Below are positions 53,187-62,691 of a stretch of 64,000 nucleotides of DNA, piece after piece. Made by a program: the position numbers and the translations under genes. This DNA comes from Marinobacter sediminum. GTDB taxonomy: Bacteria; Pseudomonadota; Gammaproteobacteria; Pseudomonadales; Oleiphilaceae. Below the pieces are notes generated by a model. It worked only from the letters and a program-made list of their open reading frames with translations, made no database searches and had not been told where the DNA came from. Within the stretch, counting starts at the first letter, position 1. Each line of letters opens with the position of its first letter. The DNA lies in assembly GCF_023657445.1 (NCBI RefSeq), contig NZ_JAGTWY010000001.1, positions 1,302,001 through 1,366,000 of the forward strand, in the 5' to 3' direction.

Positions 53187-53459
53187 ATGGCGGTACAAGC
53201 AGTCTATTTTTCTGATAGGGACGGCCTGGAAATGGCACTTAAACATCCTGATACGATGCTCTTCACTTCAAAGGCAGACGCGGACGCAAGAGACAAGATC
53301 CTGGAGCTGGCGGAAGAAATTCAGGTATTTCTGACCCGCAAGGTGGAAGGACTGAGTGACGAGCAGGCGGAACTCTGTGCCATGGCGATTGCCGAGGAGA
53401 AAGACCTGTTCCAGAAAGCTCTGAAAAAGCCGGAACTTCTGAACGCGGAGCAGGAATAA
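53187..53459 (+). CDS. yebG: YebG family SOS-induced protein
   Basis: Protein of 90 residues; GCGAGGA precedes ATG 53187. YebG layout: MAVQAVYFSDRDGLEMAL, then TSKADADARDKILELAEEIQVFLTRKVEGLSDEQAELCAMAIAEEKDLFQKALKKPE. In E. coli yebG is a LexA-controlled damage-inducible gene of unknown biochemical role. The LexA box upstream and the strong terminator downstream make a neat single-gene unit. Confidence 0.9.
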   Translation: MAVQAVYFSDRDGLEMALKHPDTMLFTSKADADARDKILELAEEIQVFLTRKVEGLSDEQAELCAMAIAEEKDLFQKALKKPELLNAEQE

Positions 53460-53462
53460 TAG

Positions 53463-53494
53463 AAAACCGGGCAGCGAAACTGCCCGGTTTTTTT
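53463..53494. terminator. Bidirectional intrinsic terminator between yebG and dabA
   Basis: AAAACCGGGCAG-CGAAA-CTGCCCGGTTTT followed by TTT; 12-bp stem with T-runs on both strands, so it serves yebG and the convergent dabA. Confidence 0.85.
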
Positions 53495-55931
53495 ACCATG
53501 TTTGCCAATTGCCGTTTTTATACTGCTCCACCCCCTCCCCGGCAAACCGGAACAACCACAACCACCGGTTTTCAACCAGTCTTGCCACGTCAGGCTGCCC
53601 GGCGATAACCTTCTCAATACTCTGACGCGAGGCGTCGATGAAGACGCTAAGCCTCACTGGCTCGTGGCGCCAGTTCTGACCGTCGTGGACTGACTGGTGT
53701 GAAAGACCAATCCGCAGATCCGGATCGTTGCCTTCGATTACACCAACATTTCCACCCACAACCGAATGAAGCAACTTGTTGCCCGCGCCGAAGGTATCCG
53801 GGGCCGCTACCGAACCCAGGTACTGCAGATTGATCCAGCTGGCGACAACCATCGGGGCGGTCATCAAACTCTCAAGCACCTTGGCCTTGGGGTCCAGAGA
53901 TTCATCGTAGTCGTGGAGGAATGTGCGTCCAGCCAGGTTCAGCCCTCTCGTACGGTGTCGTTTTGCAAAGACAATTGCGCCGTTGTTGGCCAGCCCCCAC
54001 TCAGGCCGCACTTCCGACCAGTTGACTGTTCGTTTATCCATTTGCTGTGAGAGGCTGTCATCGTCCAGTCCATTGAGGCCCAGCGTTACCGCCCGTTCAC
54101 GACGTGTTCGTTTGGCCGCCTCAGCAAAGCCGCTTTCAAGTTTGGCGAGTTTCGACAGATAGCTGTCTGGAATGTGTTCCCTGTCCAGAACGGTCACCTG
54201 GTCGGTCACCGTGCAATGTTCCGCGGCAATCGCAAGTGTGAAATCTGGAATCCTTATCCCGCGCGCCGCCAACCCTGAACGCACAGCGGTATCATTGATC
54301 AGCCTGGCTGCGAGACCGGCATTTATACCGCCGTTCTGACCGCCACACGCCCCGCAGGCGAGGCCTGCCTGATGGGGGTTATTGTCGGTATGGCTGCCAT
54401 GGCCAACGAACGCCAGCAAACCGGCAAACCCGGAGGTGAGCGACATGCCGCGAAGCAGTTGTTCCGCCAGATCGACCTTTTCAGTATCAGATACGGGATC
54501 GCCCCCATGACGATGAAATAGCCCGCTGTTTAATGAACCCGCTGGGGTCATCGTCCCGCTGTTCAGATTCAGACTGTCGCGCACCAGTTTCCACGCCCAG
54601 GCAATCCCGGTTGTTTCAACCAGAGTGAAACTCGACAAGCTACTGTACTTTGCCTTGCGGACAGTCTGACGGGCCATCTCGCGCTGATCAGAGGCGCGGC
54701 TCTGGGCCAGGTCTTTCTCCCGGTCACCGGTGGAATCTGCCAACCGGTAAGCGGGGGCAAGCAGCCCCGGGAGCCTTGGCATATCGCCCTCCGGCCCCAG
54801 GCTCTGATGAGTCACTGGCATCCCGAAAAAACCGGCAAATCCGAGGGTCTGTGCGGTTGGGCATACCGATTCAAGATGACGACGCATCAGCTCGGACCGA
54901 ACATCGATACAAAACGCTGCCTGAAACTCGGTACTGGCAGTATCCGCCGACGTTGCACCGGATTTGTCGCTGCCATCGGTCAGCGTTTGAATCAACGTGC
55001 GTTGATAGCCCAGCTCATAAGCCCGATGCCATACCCACATGAGCTCCTCGCCGGATTGCGGCAATTTTCCCCGATGTTTCACCCAGGCCGTCTGCCATTG
55101 GTGTCGCTGCTCCGGGGATGCCAGCGTTACTCCGAGTGCTTCCCACACCAGCAAAATTGCGAGCAGTTGATCACACAGTCCTGACTCAGTGCCCTCGAGC
55201 TCTGCTCGCCAATCAATGCCTTTGCACCAGGAACTCCAGCCAACCAGCTTGAAGAGCAGGCGCTGGGCCAGGGCTTCAAGATCCTCTCCCGAGAGGTTCA
55301 ACACACTTATTGCCCAATCGGTCGCTTCGGGCGCGTCTTTCGGTAAGCTTTGAACCAACGACCTGGCCCCAAACAGTCCGGTTCTCCGGTCCAGCAATAG
55401 ATCATTCCCGGTCTGTTCCAGCCAGCTTTCAAACAGGCTATCCGGGCTGATTCCCACCAGCCACCGCGATTGGCGTGAGTCAAAGAAAAGTCCGCACGCG
55501 CGGGCAACCTGCTGCCGCACAGCGTCTGTCGGAACCTGTTTGCCAGTGCCGAAGACCAGATCAAGAATCGAAGGCGCCCCCGCCTTGGTGCTGACAGATT
55601 CTCTATCCAGCATCGCAAGCAGAGTTTTCAGCTCCGTCCTGATACCGGATTCGCTCATTGCGTCACGGACATCCTCTTCCCGAATTCGGCCACCGACCCA
55701 TGCGTCACGGTAAAACACTGAAGGCATTAGCATCGACGTGCTTGCTTTGGCGCCCGGGATACCGACGGCACGTTCCGCTGGCAGATGCCGCAGACCCCAC
55801 CAGGGATTCACGGCAATCCAGCGATCCAGCGGCCATGACGGCGGGATAATGGATGTTGCGCGCGCCAGTGCCTCTGTTTGATCCACCTTTAAAGCCGGCT
55901 TTCCGGAGCGGGATACGAGGGCTTGATTCAT
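53493..55931 (-). CDS. dabA: Inorganic carbon transporter subunit DabA
   Basis: Protein of 812 residues of the DUF2309/DabA family. The beta-carbonic-anhydrase-like zinc site residues align as Cys341 and Asp343 in FCIDVRSE, His514 in GHGSHTDNN and Cys529 in CGACGGQNGG; the spacing (173 and 15 residues) is what I recall for the characterised Halothiobacillus protein. DabA is the soluble catalytic half of an energy-coupled CO2 trap that turns CO2 into bicarbonate, driven by cation flow through DabB. It overlaps dabB by 4 bp. Confidence 0.93.
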   Translation of the reverse strand: MNQALVSRSGKPALKVDQTEALARATSIIPPSWPLDRWIAVNPWWGLRHLPAERAVGIPGAKASTSMLMPSVFYRDAWVGGRIREEDVRDAMSESGIRTELKTLLAMLDRESVSTKAGAPSILDLVFGTGKQVPTDAVRQQVARACGLFFDSRQSRWLVGISPDSLFESWLEQTGNDLLLDRRTGLFGARSLVQSLPKDAPEATDWAISVLNLSGEDLEALAQRLLFKLVGWSSWCKGIDWRAELEGTESGLCDQLLAILLVWEALGVTLASPEQRHQWQTAWVKHRGKLPQSGEELMWVWHRAYELGYQRTLIQTLTDGSDKSGATSADTASTEFQAAFCIDVRSELMRRHLESVCPTAQTLGFAGFFGMPVTHQSLGPEGDMPRLPGLLAPAYRLADSTGDREKDLAQSRASDQREMARQTVRKAKYSSLSSFTLVETTGIAWAWKLVRDSLNLNSGTMTPAGSLNSGLFHRHGGDPVSDTEKVDLAEQLLRGMSLTSGFAGLLAFVGHGSHTDNNPHQAGLACGACGGQNGGINAGLAARLINDTAVRSGLAARGIRIPDFTLAIAAEHCTVTDQVTVLDREHIPDSYLSKLAKLESGFAEAAKRTRRERAVTLGLNGLDDDSLSQQMDKRTVNWSEVRPEWGLANNGAIVFAKRHRTRGLNLAGRTFLHDYDESLDPKAKVLESLMTAPMVVASWINLQYLGSVAAPDTFGAGNKLLHSVVGGNVGVIEGNDPDLRIGLSHQSVHDGQNWRHEPVRLSVFIDASRQSIEKVIAGQPDVARLVENRWLWLFRFAGEGVEQYKNGNWQTW

Positions 55932-57541
55932 GACTTTTCTCCCAGTATTGATGCTTCTTTTTCTTCGGTTCCGCGACCCTGCTTGAACGAATCCAGGTAG
56001 TCCGAGAGGCGTACCGTAATGTGGTCAAAAGGCAACATCAGATAAAACCCGTTGCTGACATGAAAGCGCAGTGTTTTCACCATCGGACTCTGTGGTTTCA
56101 TCAGCATCATCAGGGACAGGAGCCCCAGGGAACCCACCACCATCAGCCCGATCATTACGCCAGCGAGAGGCAACTCAAAGCCAGGCTGCTGGATAATGAC
56201 AGGCCCCAGCATCCAGTGGACGATTCCATACAGGGGCACCAGAGAGACTGCCAGGCAGCTCAGGGCCAGTTTGCGCAGCGAGTGAGTGGCTGCCGGAAGG
56301 CCGAGTACGGCGCCGAGGACGGCCATAACCAGCATCGCGCCCAACACCGGATTGCTTTCAACGAGACCCGGGGTAAGCCAGAGAATGAATGACGCCGTGC
56401 CTGCGGCCGCCATGCTCCACGTCAGGCGAACCCTGAGCTCTGCCTCTTCAAACGGTGCCACTCTGGATGCGGAAACTGTGCGCCCCGAAGCAAGAAAGGA
56501 GTGCGCCTTGTAGAGCGAATGCGCAAGCAGGTGCAGAAACGCCAGGGTGTATGCGCCCATGCCAATTTCGAACAGCATAAATCCCATCTGCGCTGAGGTA
56601 GACCAGGCGAGCGCATGCTTCACAGAAGCCTGACTCATCATCGTCAACACCCCGACAACCGCGGTGATTCCACCCACCGTCAGGAGAATCAGGTGCCCGA
56701 CTGTAAAGCCATCAAACACCGGGAACAGCCGAAGCCACAGGAAGCCTCCCAGATTGATCACACCTGCATGAAGCAAGGCCGAGACGGGCGTTGGCGCCTC
56801 CATGACACGAAGCAGCCAGCCGTGGAATGGCATCTGAGCGCACTTGAGGACAGCCGCCACAGCGAGAAAGACGGAAGCCCACTCAAGAGCCGGAGAGCTT
56901 TGCAGCGCGTCGCCGGCCGAAACAAGCATGACCGGTAGGTCGAAGGTTCCGTAGTGAAGATACAGAAGCCATACACCGGCAATAACACAGACATCCCCCA
57001 CGCGACTGACGATAAATTTCTGGAACGCCGCAAGGCGCGCTTCAGGCCTGTCGTTATAGAGGGTAAGCAGATGATGCAGGGCAAGGCTGACACCGATCCA
57101 TGCGCCTGCAAGCACCAGAAGATTGTTGGTAAAAATCAGAAACAGAACACTGGCTAACGTCGTCAAAAACCAGGGTAGAAAGCGGTCCCGCACCGGATCG
57201 CCCCGCAGATAGTGCTCCGCGTACCGGAGAATGACCCAGCCAACAAAGGCAACCATTAACGCCATCCAGACAGCCAGCCCGTCCGGCTGCAGGCCAAAGC
57301 GGTGCCCAAGCTCCGGCAAGCCTGTATCCACTACCCAGGCATCCAGAATGAGAAGCAGACCAATCGCTCCCGTCGCCAACATCGAGAATGCCAGCAGCCG
57401 GCTTGCAGTCCGCCAGCAATGGTCTGTTTTTTGTGGATTGGTCGTCCAGCCACTGAACGCCGCCAGCAGGAGAAGTGAAACCGGCAAAAGCAGCCAGACC
57501 AGCAAAGCTGGCACGGAAAAAGCCGTCGCAATATCGTTCAT
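55928..57541 (-). CDS. dabB: Inorganic carbon transporter membrane subunit DabB
   Basis: Protein of 537 residues from ATG 57541, with AGGGG a few bases upstream; an earlier TTG start adds only five residues. About 13-14 hydrophobic segments and the NuoL/MrpA-type proton channel pattern: HLLTLYNDRPEARLAAFQKFIVSRVGD, MPFHGWLLRVMEAPTPVSALLHAGVINLGG, and SVKHALAWSTSAQMGFMLFEIG. It couples ion movement to the DabA reaction. It is homologous to NDH-1 antiporter subunits but lacks the rest of the complex, as expected for Dab. Confidence 0.9.
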   Translation of the reverse strand: MNDIATAFSVPALLVWLLLPVSLLLLAAFSGWTTNPQKTDHCWRTASRLLAFSMLATGAIGLLLILDAWVVDTGLPELGHRFGLQPDGLAVWMALMVAFVGWVILRYAEHYLRGDPVRDRFLPWFLTTLASVLFLIFTNNLLVLAGAWIGVSLALHHLLTLYNDRPEARLAAFQKFIVSRVGDVCVIAGVWLLYLHYGTFDLPVMLVSAGDALQSSPALEWASVFLAVAAVLKCAQMPFHGWLLRVMEAPTPVSALLHAGVINLGGFLWLRLFPVFDGFTVGHLILLTVGGITAVVGVLTMMSQASVKHALAWSTSAQMGFMLFEIGMGAYTLAFLHLLAHSLYKAHSFLASGRTVSASRVAPFEEAELRVRLTWSMAAAGTASFILWLTPGLVESNPVLGAMLVMAVLGAVLGLPAATHSLRKLALSCLAVSLVPLYGIVHWMLGPVIIQQPGFELPLAGVMIGLMVVGSLGLLSLMMLMKPQSPMVKTLRFHVSNGFYLMLPFDHITVRLSDYLDSFKQGRGTEEKEASILGEKS

Positions 57542-57641
57542 ATATGCCCCCTTCAAAGTTGTTACTACTTTGCCGGTAATGCATTAATATAAAAAATAGT
57601 TTATAAGGATCGTACTGTTCACTTTTTGGGAACGTAAACCA

Positions 57642-58550
57642 ATGAAGCTGAATTACCATCACCTGTTCTATTTCTGGAACGTGGCCAAAACCGGTCATCT
57701 CACCCGAGCCGCAGAGTCTCTTCATGTTTCCCAATCGGCCTTGTCCGGGCAGATACGAAAACTGGAAGACAGTCTTGGATATGAATTATTTGTTCGGGAA
57801 GGTCGCCGGCTCAGGCTTTCCGAAGCGGGGCGAGTTGCCTTTGGTTATGCGGAAGATATTTTCAGACAGGGCGAGGAGCTGACAGCGTTGTTCAGTTCCG
57901 GAACCCAAACCAATCGTGAAAGCCTCAAGGTCGGTGCCGTCGCAACGCTGTCGAGAAACTTTCAGGAAGGGTTCCTTAAGCCGCTACTGGGACGCGAAGA
58001 TCTGGAATTGAGCATTCAAAGCGGAACCCTTGAGGACCTGTTGAGACGACTCTCAGCCAACAGACTCGACCTTGTGCTATCGAACCAGCCCGTTCACGGT
58101 GATGAAGAAAACCCGTGGCGATCCCGGAGAATTGCCCGGCAGTCAGTGAGTGTAATCGGACCGCCAGGTGCCACGGACGCAAAAACCTTTCCTGAATTAC
58201 TGACCGAACGAAGCCTGATCGTGCCAGGGCAGGAAAACAATATCCGTCACGCATTCGATCAGTTATGCGACTACCACAAGCTCAGCCCGCGGATTGTTGC
58301 CGAAGTGGATGACATGGCCATGATGCGCCTGCTGGCCAGGGATACCCGGCATTTTGCGGTATTACCGCCGGTGGTTGTCCGGGACGAACTTCAGGCTGGG
58401 AGCCTTTTTGACTATGGTGCCCTACCCGGCGTGTTTGAAGAGTTCTACGCTGTCAGCATTCGCCGCCAGTTCGAACCGCCGCTGCTGACAAGTCTTCTGT
58501 CGCAACCATCGGAAGAATTGCTGACCCGGTCTTCGAATTGGTCGTTCTGA
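57642..58550 (+). CDS. LysR family regulator (NhaR-like) divergent from dabAB
   Basis: Protein of 302 residues. The N-terminal MKLNYHHLFYFWNVAKTGHLTRAAESLHVSQSALSGQIRKLEDSLGYELFVREGRRLRLSEAG is typical of the NhaR branch of LysR regulators. The effector domain follows. It is divergent from dabB with a 100-bp AT-rich gap, the normal arrangement for a LysR regulator and its target. It probably controls inorganic-carbon uptake. Confidence 0.85.
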   Translation: MKLNYHHLFYFWNVAKTGHLTRAAESLHVSQSALSGQIRKLEDSLGYELFVREGRRLRLSEAGRVAFGYAEDIFRQGEELTALFSSGTQTNRESLKVGAVATLSRNFQEGFLKPLLGREDLELSIQSGTLEDLLRRLSANRLDLVLSNQPVHGDEENPWRSRRIARQSVSVIGPPGATDAKTFPELLTERSLIVPGQENNIRHAFDQLCDYHKLSPRIVAEVDDMAMMRLLARDTRHFAVLPPVVVRDELQAGSLFDYGALPGVFEEFYAVSIRRQFEPPLLTSLLSQPSEELLTRSSNWSF

Positions 58551-58646
58551 CCAACCGACCTGTCGTAAAAAGTCATCCAAGGAGTGGCCAAGGCCCCGTA
58601 TACTCGTCTTATCACCATTAAAATAATAAAACGCCGGACAATGCTC

Positions 58647-60134
58647 ATGACTCAGAATAACAAACCTTATTTTCCATCCATTGTGATTGTCGGGACCGGT
58701 TTTGGCGGTCTCGGCATGGCGATTCAACTAAAAAAAGCCGGCTTCCACGATTTTACGCTGCTGGAAAAAGCCGACCGCATCGGTGGAACCTGGCGGGACA
58801 ACACCTACCCGGGTGCCGCCTGCGATGTTCAGTCTCATTTATACTCCTACTCCTTTGAGCCCAAACACGACTGGTCTTGTAAATTCGGACACCAGCGGGA
58901 AATTCTCGATTACCTGGAGCATTGCGTTCGCAAATATGGTCTTGCGGATCACATACGATTCAACGCCGAAGTGCAGGATGCCGCGTTTGATGAGGTGCTG
59001 AATCGATGGACCGTCACTCTCGAGCACGGTGAAACACTGACCGCCAACATCCTGATAACAGCGACGGGGCAGCTTAATCAGCCTGCCTGGCCGAAAATCA
59101 AAGGCATGGAAAGCTTTGCGGGCAGGATGTTCCACTCAGCCCGCTGGGATCACGAGTACGACCTGACGAACAAACAGGTGGCCGTGATTGGTACCGGTGC
59201 CAGTGCCATCCAGTTTGTTCCCGAAATTGCCAGACAGGTTAAATCCCTGTCTCTGTTCCAGCGCTCCGCCGCCTGGGTTCTTCCCAAACCTGACCGTAAC
59301 TTCAAAGCCTGGGAACAGTTTCTTTTCAAATATATCCCTGCCTGGGACCGGTTATACCGCTACTACATTTACTGGAGAAACGAGAGTCGTGCCGTGGCCT
59401 TGATCAAGTTCAACGGGCTTCTGGAGGCCATTGCCAGCAAGGTGAGAAAAGAGGCGCAGAGGCAGGTAAGAGACCCGGAAAAACTCAAACACAGCATTCC
59501 GGACTATCAGATAGGCTGTAAACGAATTCTGATTTCCAACGACTGGTATACAACGATTAATCAGCCGCACGTCAATCTGGTCACTGACCCGATTGATCAC
59601 ATCGATAAAGACGGCGTGGTTACCCGGGACGGAAATCATTTCCCGGTAGACGCAATTATCTTCGGTACCGGGTTCAGGGCGTCGGAACTCCTCTCACCCA
59701 TGACAATTCGGGGTCGCTCCGGAACTCAACTGAATGAGGCATGGAAGGATGGAGCATCCGCATTCAAGGGAATTACCGTCAGCGGCTTCCCCAACCTGTT
59801 CATTCTCTACGGCCCTAACACCAACCTCGGGCACAACTCCATTGTTTATATGCTTGAGTCACAATTTCGCTACGTACTCGATGCACTCAGCGCACTCAGG
59901 AAATACCCCGGCTCAGCCATGGATGTCCGAAAGGACAGACAGGATCGTTTTGCCGCCAAGATCCAAAGCGGGCTCAAAGGCAGTGTCTGGGAGTCTGGCT
60001 GCAGCTCCTGGTACCTCGACGCGAATGGCAAGAATACCGCCATCTGGCCAGGGTTTACATTTACCTACCGATTCGCGACGCGGCGGGTAGATACCGCCGA
60101 TTACCAGTTTACCTACCCTGCCAATAAGGCCTGA
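58647..60134 (+). CDS. Flavin-containing Baeyer-Villiger-type monooxygenase
   Basis: Protein of 495 residues. Two Rossmann motifs: GTGFGGLG (FAD) near residue 16 and GTGASAIQ (NADPH). The BVMO fingerprint F-x-G-x-x-x-H-x-x-x-(W/H)-(P/D) appears as FAGRMFHSARWDHEY; GGTWRDNTYPGAACDVQSHLYSYSF is also typical. It oxidises a ketone or hydrocarbon-derived carbonyl to an ester with O2 and NADPH. ATG 58647 is preferred to 58641 for ribosome-site spacing. It is 96 bp from the LysR gene but probably unrelated; the substrate is unknown. Confidence 0.9.
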   Translation: MTQNNKPYFPSIVIVGTGFGGLGMAIQLKKAGFHDFTLLEKADRIGGTWRDNTYPGAACDVQSHLYSYSFEPKHDWSCKFGHQREILDYLEHCVRKYGLADHIRFNAEVQDAAFDEVLNRWTVTLEHGETLTANILITATGQLNQPAWPKIKGMESFAGRMFHSARWDHEYDLTNKQVAVIGTGASAIQFVPEIARQVKSLSLFQRSAAWVLPKPDRNFKAWEQFLFKYIPAWDRLYRYYIYWRNESRAVALIKFNGLLEAIASKVRKEAQRQVRDPEKLKHSIPDYQIGCKRILISNDWYTTINQPHVNLVTDPIDHIDKDGVVTRDGNHFPVDAIIFGTGFRASELLSPMTIRGRSGTQLNEAWKDGASAFKGITVSGFPNLFILYGPNTNLGHNSIVYMLESQFRYVLDALSALRKYPGSAMDVRKDRQDRFAAKIQSGLKGSVWESGCSSWYLDANGKNTAIWPGFTFTYRFATRRVDTADYQFTYPANKA

Positions 60135-60228
60135 CCGGAGGTCAGATGATCCGCATTCAGCGAACCTGCTTGAATGCTGAGGGGATTCATAGGATGATTG
60201 GTTGATGGGTTAACAGGATCATAGACAT

Positions 60229-60906
60229 ATGCTTAAACGTATTCGCAAGGGTTCCCTGGTCGAAACAGCCATCGAGAGCCTCCGACATGCCATCGAACAT
60301 CATCAGTGGGCGGTTGGCGACAGGCTGCCTGTTGAGTCCGATCTGTCGGATGCGTTGGGGGTAAGCAGGAATACCGTTCGGGAAGCAGTTCGGGTTCTGG
60401 CGCACGTGGGCATGCTTGAAACACGTCAGGGTGATGGTACGTATGTGCGCGCAACGCGGGATGCCGGGGAAACACTGCGGCGTATTTCCCGCACCCGGCT
60501 GGCGGATCAGCTGGAAGTGCGCATTATGCTTGAAACGGAAGCGGCCACTCTGGCGGCGTCCAGGAGGACGGATCAGGATCTTCGCGCCATGACCGACGCA
60601 CTAGACGCGCGGGCACGCGCAGGCGATGACCTTCCCGACCGTATCCGGCATGACGAGACCTTTCATCACGCCCTGGTGATAGCGTCCCACAACTCGGCAC
60701 TGGCAGAGCTGTACGACTATTTCTCCCATGCTATCAGCCAGACAATCGAACGCACCGAAACCGACGCCGACTTGCCGGAGCCATCCCAGGAAGAGCATGA
60801 ATTATTGCTTGCGGCGATCCGCCGCCGCGATCCGGCCAAGGCCGAACAACTGGCCAGGACGCTGCTAAAACCGAGTCTTCAGGTATTGAAAAGGAAAGAT
60901 TCCTGA
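60229..60906 (+). CDS. GntR/FadR family transcriptional regulator
   Basis: Protein of 225 residues: winged helix-turn-helix (AIEHHQWAVGDRLPVESDLSDALGVSRNTVREAVRVLAHVGMLETRQGDGTYV) and an all-helical FCD effector domain with a probable metal/ligand site (RHDETFHHALVIASHNSALAELYDYFS, then QEEHELLLAAI). It lies 3 bp before the transporter gene, in the same orientation, so it is presumably in the same unit and controls uptake of the transporter's substrate. Confidence 0.9.
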   Translation: MLKRIRKGSLVETAIESLRHAIEHHQWAVGDRLPVESDLSDALGVSRNTVREAVRVLAHVGMLETRQGDGTYVRATRDAGETLRRISRTRLADQLEVRIMLETEAATLAASRRTDQDLRAMTDALDARARAGDDLPDRIRHDETFHHALVIASHNSALAELYDYFSHAISQTIERTETDADLPEPSQEEHELLLAAIRRRDPAKAEQLARTLLKPSLQVLKRKDS

Positions 60907-60909
60907 ATC

Positions 60910-61947
60910 ATGAAATCGAAGATTGATACCTTCACCCTGCTTTTGCTCGGCGCCGTCGTACTGGCTTCAATCCTGCCGGTCACAGGCACTGCAGCCGACG
61001 TTCTGGCGACCGCAGGTACCGTCGCGGTCGCCCTGCTCTTCTTCTTTCACGGTGCAGCGTTGTCCCGCGAACAGATCATTGCGGGGGCCACGCATTGGCG
61101 GCTGCACATATTGATCACTTCCCTCACCTTCGTTTTCTTTCCCCTGGCGGTGTTGCCCATTAACAGCCTGAGCAGCTTTGCACCTTCGTGGATGCCTGCG
61201 GATTTGGGGCTCGGCTTTCTATACCTTGGCGTACTCCCTTCCGCCGTCTCCTCGTCCATTGCTTACACGGCCATGGCAAGGGGCAACGTGCCCGCTGCCA
61301 TTTGCAGCGCTGCGGCTTCCAACGTGTTCGGCATGATGCTGACACCGTTCCTGTTGCTGTTATTGGTCAGTACGTCCGGTGCCGGGGAGTTTTCAGTGTC
61401 AGAGGCGTTGAAGGACATTACTGTTCAGCTGTTGCTGCCCTTTGCCGCGGGACATGCCATGCGCCCCGTGCTGGGCGGTTATCTCGCGCGCAACGAGAGC
61501 ATGATGGCCCGCTACGATCAGTGCGTTATCTGGTTGATTGTCTATTCCGCCTTTTCCCACTCGGTGGAGAGCGGCCTCTGGCAGAATCTGCCAATCCACG
61601 CCATCGTTTTTGCGATCCTCCTCTGTCTGGGTCTGCTGCTTCTGTTTATGGTGATGGCGCGCTTTCTCGTGCGGCGGTTCGGCTTCAGTCTGGAAGACGA
61701 GGCCGCCGTCGTATTCTGCGGTTCCAAGAAGAGCCTCGCATCGGGACTGCCTATGGCAAAAGTCCTGTTTTCCGGGCACCCGGGTTTCGGCATGATTGTT
61801 CTGCCGATTATGTGCTACAACCAGATTCAGGTCATTGTCGGCGCCTTTCTGGCGCGGAAATACCGTGTGTTGATTGACGAAGAGGCCGCCCGGAGTGCGG
61901 CCTCAACCGCCACCCATCCGTCCAAACAGGGCAGCGAGAATAGCTAG
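60910..61947 (+). CDS. Bile acid:sodium symporter-like (SBF/YfeH-type) transporter
   Basis: Integral membrane protein of 345 residues with about 10 hydrophobic segments and the SBF-like pattern: FLYLGVLPSAVSSSIAYTAMARGNVPAAICSAAASNVFGMMLTPFLL (the crossing-helix region), and EDEAAVVFCGSKKSLASGLPMAKVLF. The substrate of YfeH-like members is not known. It follows the FadR-type regulator by 3 bp. Its 3' end overlaps the convergent J-like gene by 45 bp. Confidence 0.88.
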   Translation: MKSKIDTFTLLLLGAVVLASILPVTGTAADVLATAGTVAVALLFFFHGAALSREQIIAGATHWRLHILITSLTFVFFPLAVLPINSLSSFAPSWMPADLGLGFLYLGVLPSAVSSSIAYTAMARGNVPAAICSAAASNVFGMMLTPFLLLLLVSTSGAGEFSVSEALKDITVQLLLPFAAGHAMRPVLGGYLARNESMMARYDQCVIWLIVYSAFSHSVESGLWQNLPIHAIVFAILLCLGLLLLFMVMARFLVRRFGFSLEDEAAVVFCGSKKSLASGLPMAKVLFSGHPGFGMIVLPIMCYNQIQVIVGAFLARKYRVLIDEEAARSAASTATHPSKQGSENS

Positions 61948-62559
61948 CCCTACGATCCAGCCAACCACCGCCGGCCAGAAGTTGACCATTTGCGGTGGCT
62001 GGTCCTCCTCAGCCTCTGGCCCATCAGCCTCCGGGTAGTCCCTCTGATCCGCTTCCTCCGGGGCACGCTGCAGACTCGACCAGTCAAACCAGCTCCCCAG
62101 GAACTGGGTTACTGATTCCGGAAAGCTGCCATTCTCCGCCATCGGACGGATCTGTGGTTCCAGTTGTCGTGCAATCTCAGCGCGCAGCGGCGTCTGATCT
62201 GCCGGCGGCTCACAAAGGATGGCCTTCCAGATACCGGCATCCTTGCTTCGACCAGGATCGTTTAGCAACGCTTTGATCTGGATAACCACTTCGCGGACAA
62301 CCTGACCTTCATTGCCATCCAGTGGCCGATCAGCTATCTCCCGATTCGTTTCATCAGAAGGCCCGGAGGCCGTATTCGTTGCTTCAGTCTCCGGTTGTGC
62401 TTCCGGAGCGACCGGGGCCTGGCCAGTTGCTTCCCTGAACGCCTGATCGAGACGGTGCGCCTCATCACCTGAAGCGAACTTCATTTGTCGCTCATAGGCC
62501 TGTTGTATCTGCCCATGGTCACCTGTGGGTTCAATTCCGAGGATTTCCCAGCAATTCAT
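61903..62559 (-). CDS. J-like N-terminal domain protein with C-terminal membrane anchor
   Basis: Protein of 218 residues from ATG 62559 (GGGAG upstream; two earlier ATGs lack better sites). The first 45 residues (MNCWEILGIEPTGDHGQIQQAYERQM) have the helix I-II layout of a J-domain but no HPD motif. A low-complexity Pro/Glu/Thr linker follows, then a helical central part (VVREVVIQIKALLNDPGRSKDAGIWKAIL), an acidic stretch and a C-terminal membrane helix (FWPAVVGWIVGLAILAALF). Probably tail-anchored. Function unknown; not a functional DnaK cochaperone by the missing HPD. Confidence 0.6.
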   Translation of the reverse strand: MNCWEILGIEPTGDHGQIQQAYERQMKFASGDEAHRLDQAFREATGQAPVAPEAQPETEATNTASGPSDETNREIADRPLDGNEGQVVREVVIQIKALLNDPGRSKDAGIWKAILCEPPADQTPLRAEIARQLEPQIRPMAENGSFPESVTQFLGSWFDWSSLQRAPEEADQRDYPEADGPEAEEDQPPQMVNFWPAVVGWIVGLAILAALFGRMGGG

Positions 62560-62691
62560 AAAGCTGTAACTCCCAGCCTTGATTTTCATTACATTTTCGA
62601 GAGACAAACAGTCTGTCGTCCCCTACGATAGACACAGACCAAAAAAATACAGTTCCAATTCTTTAGCCCGGCAGATTATAGAACGTCACCC

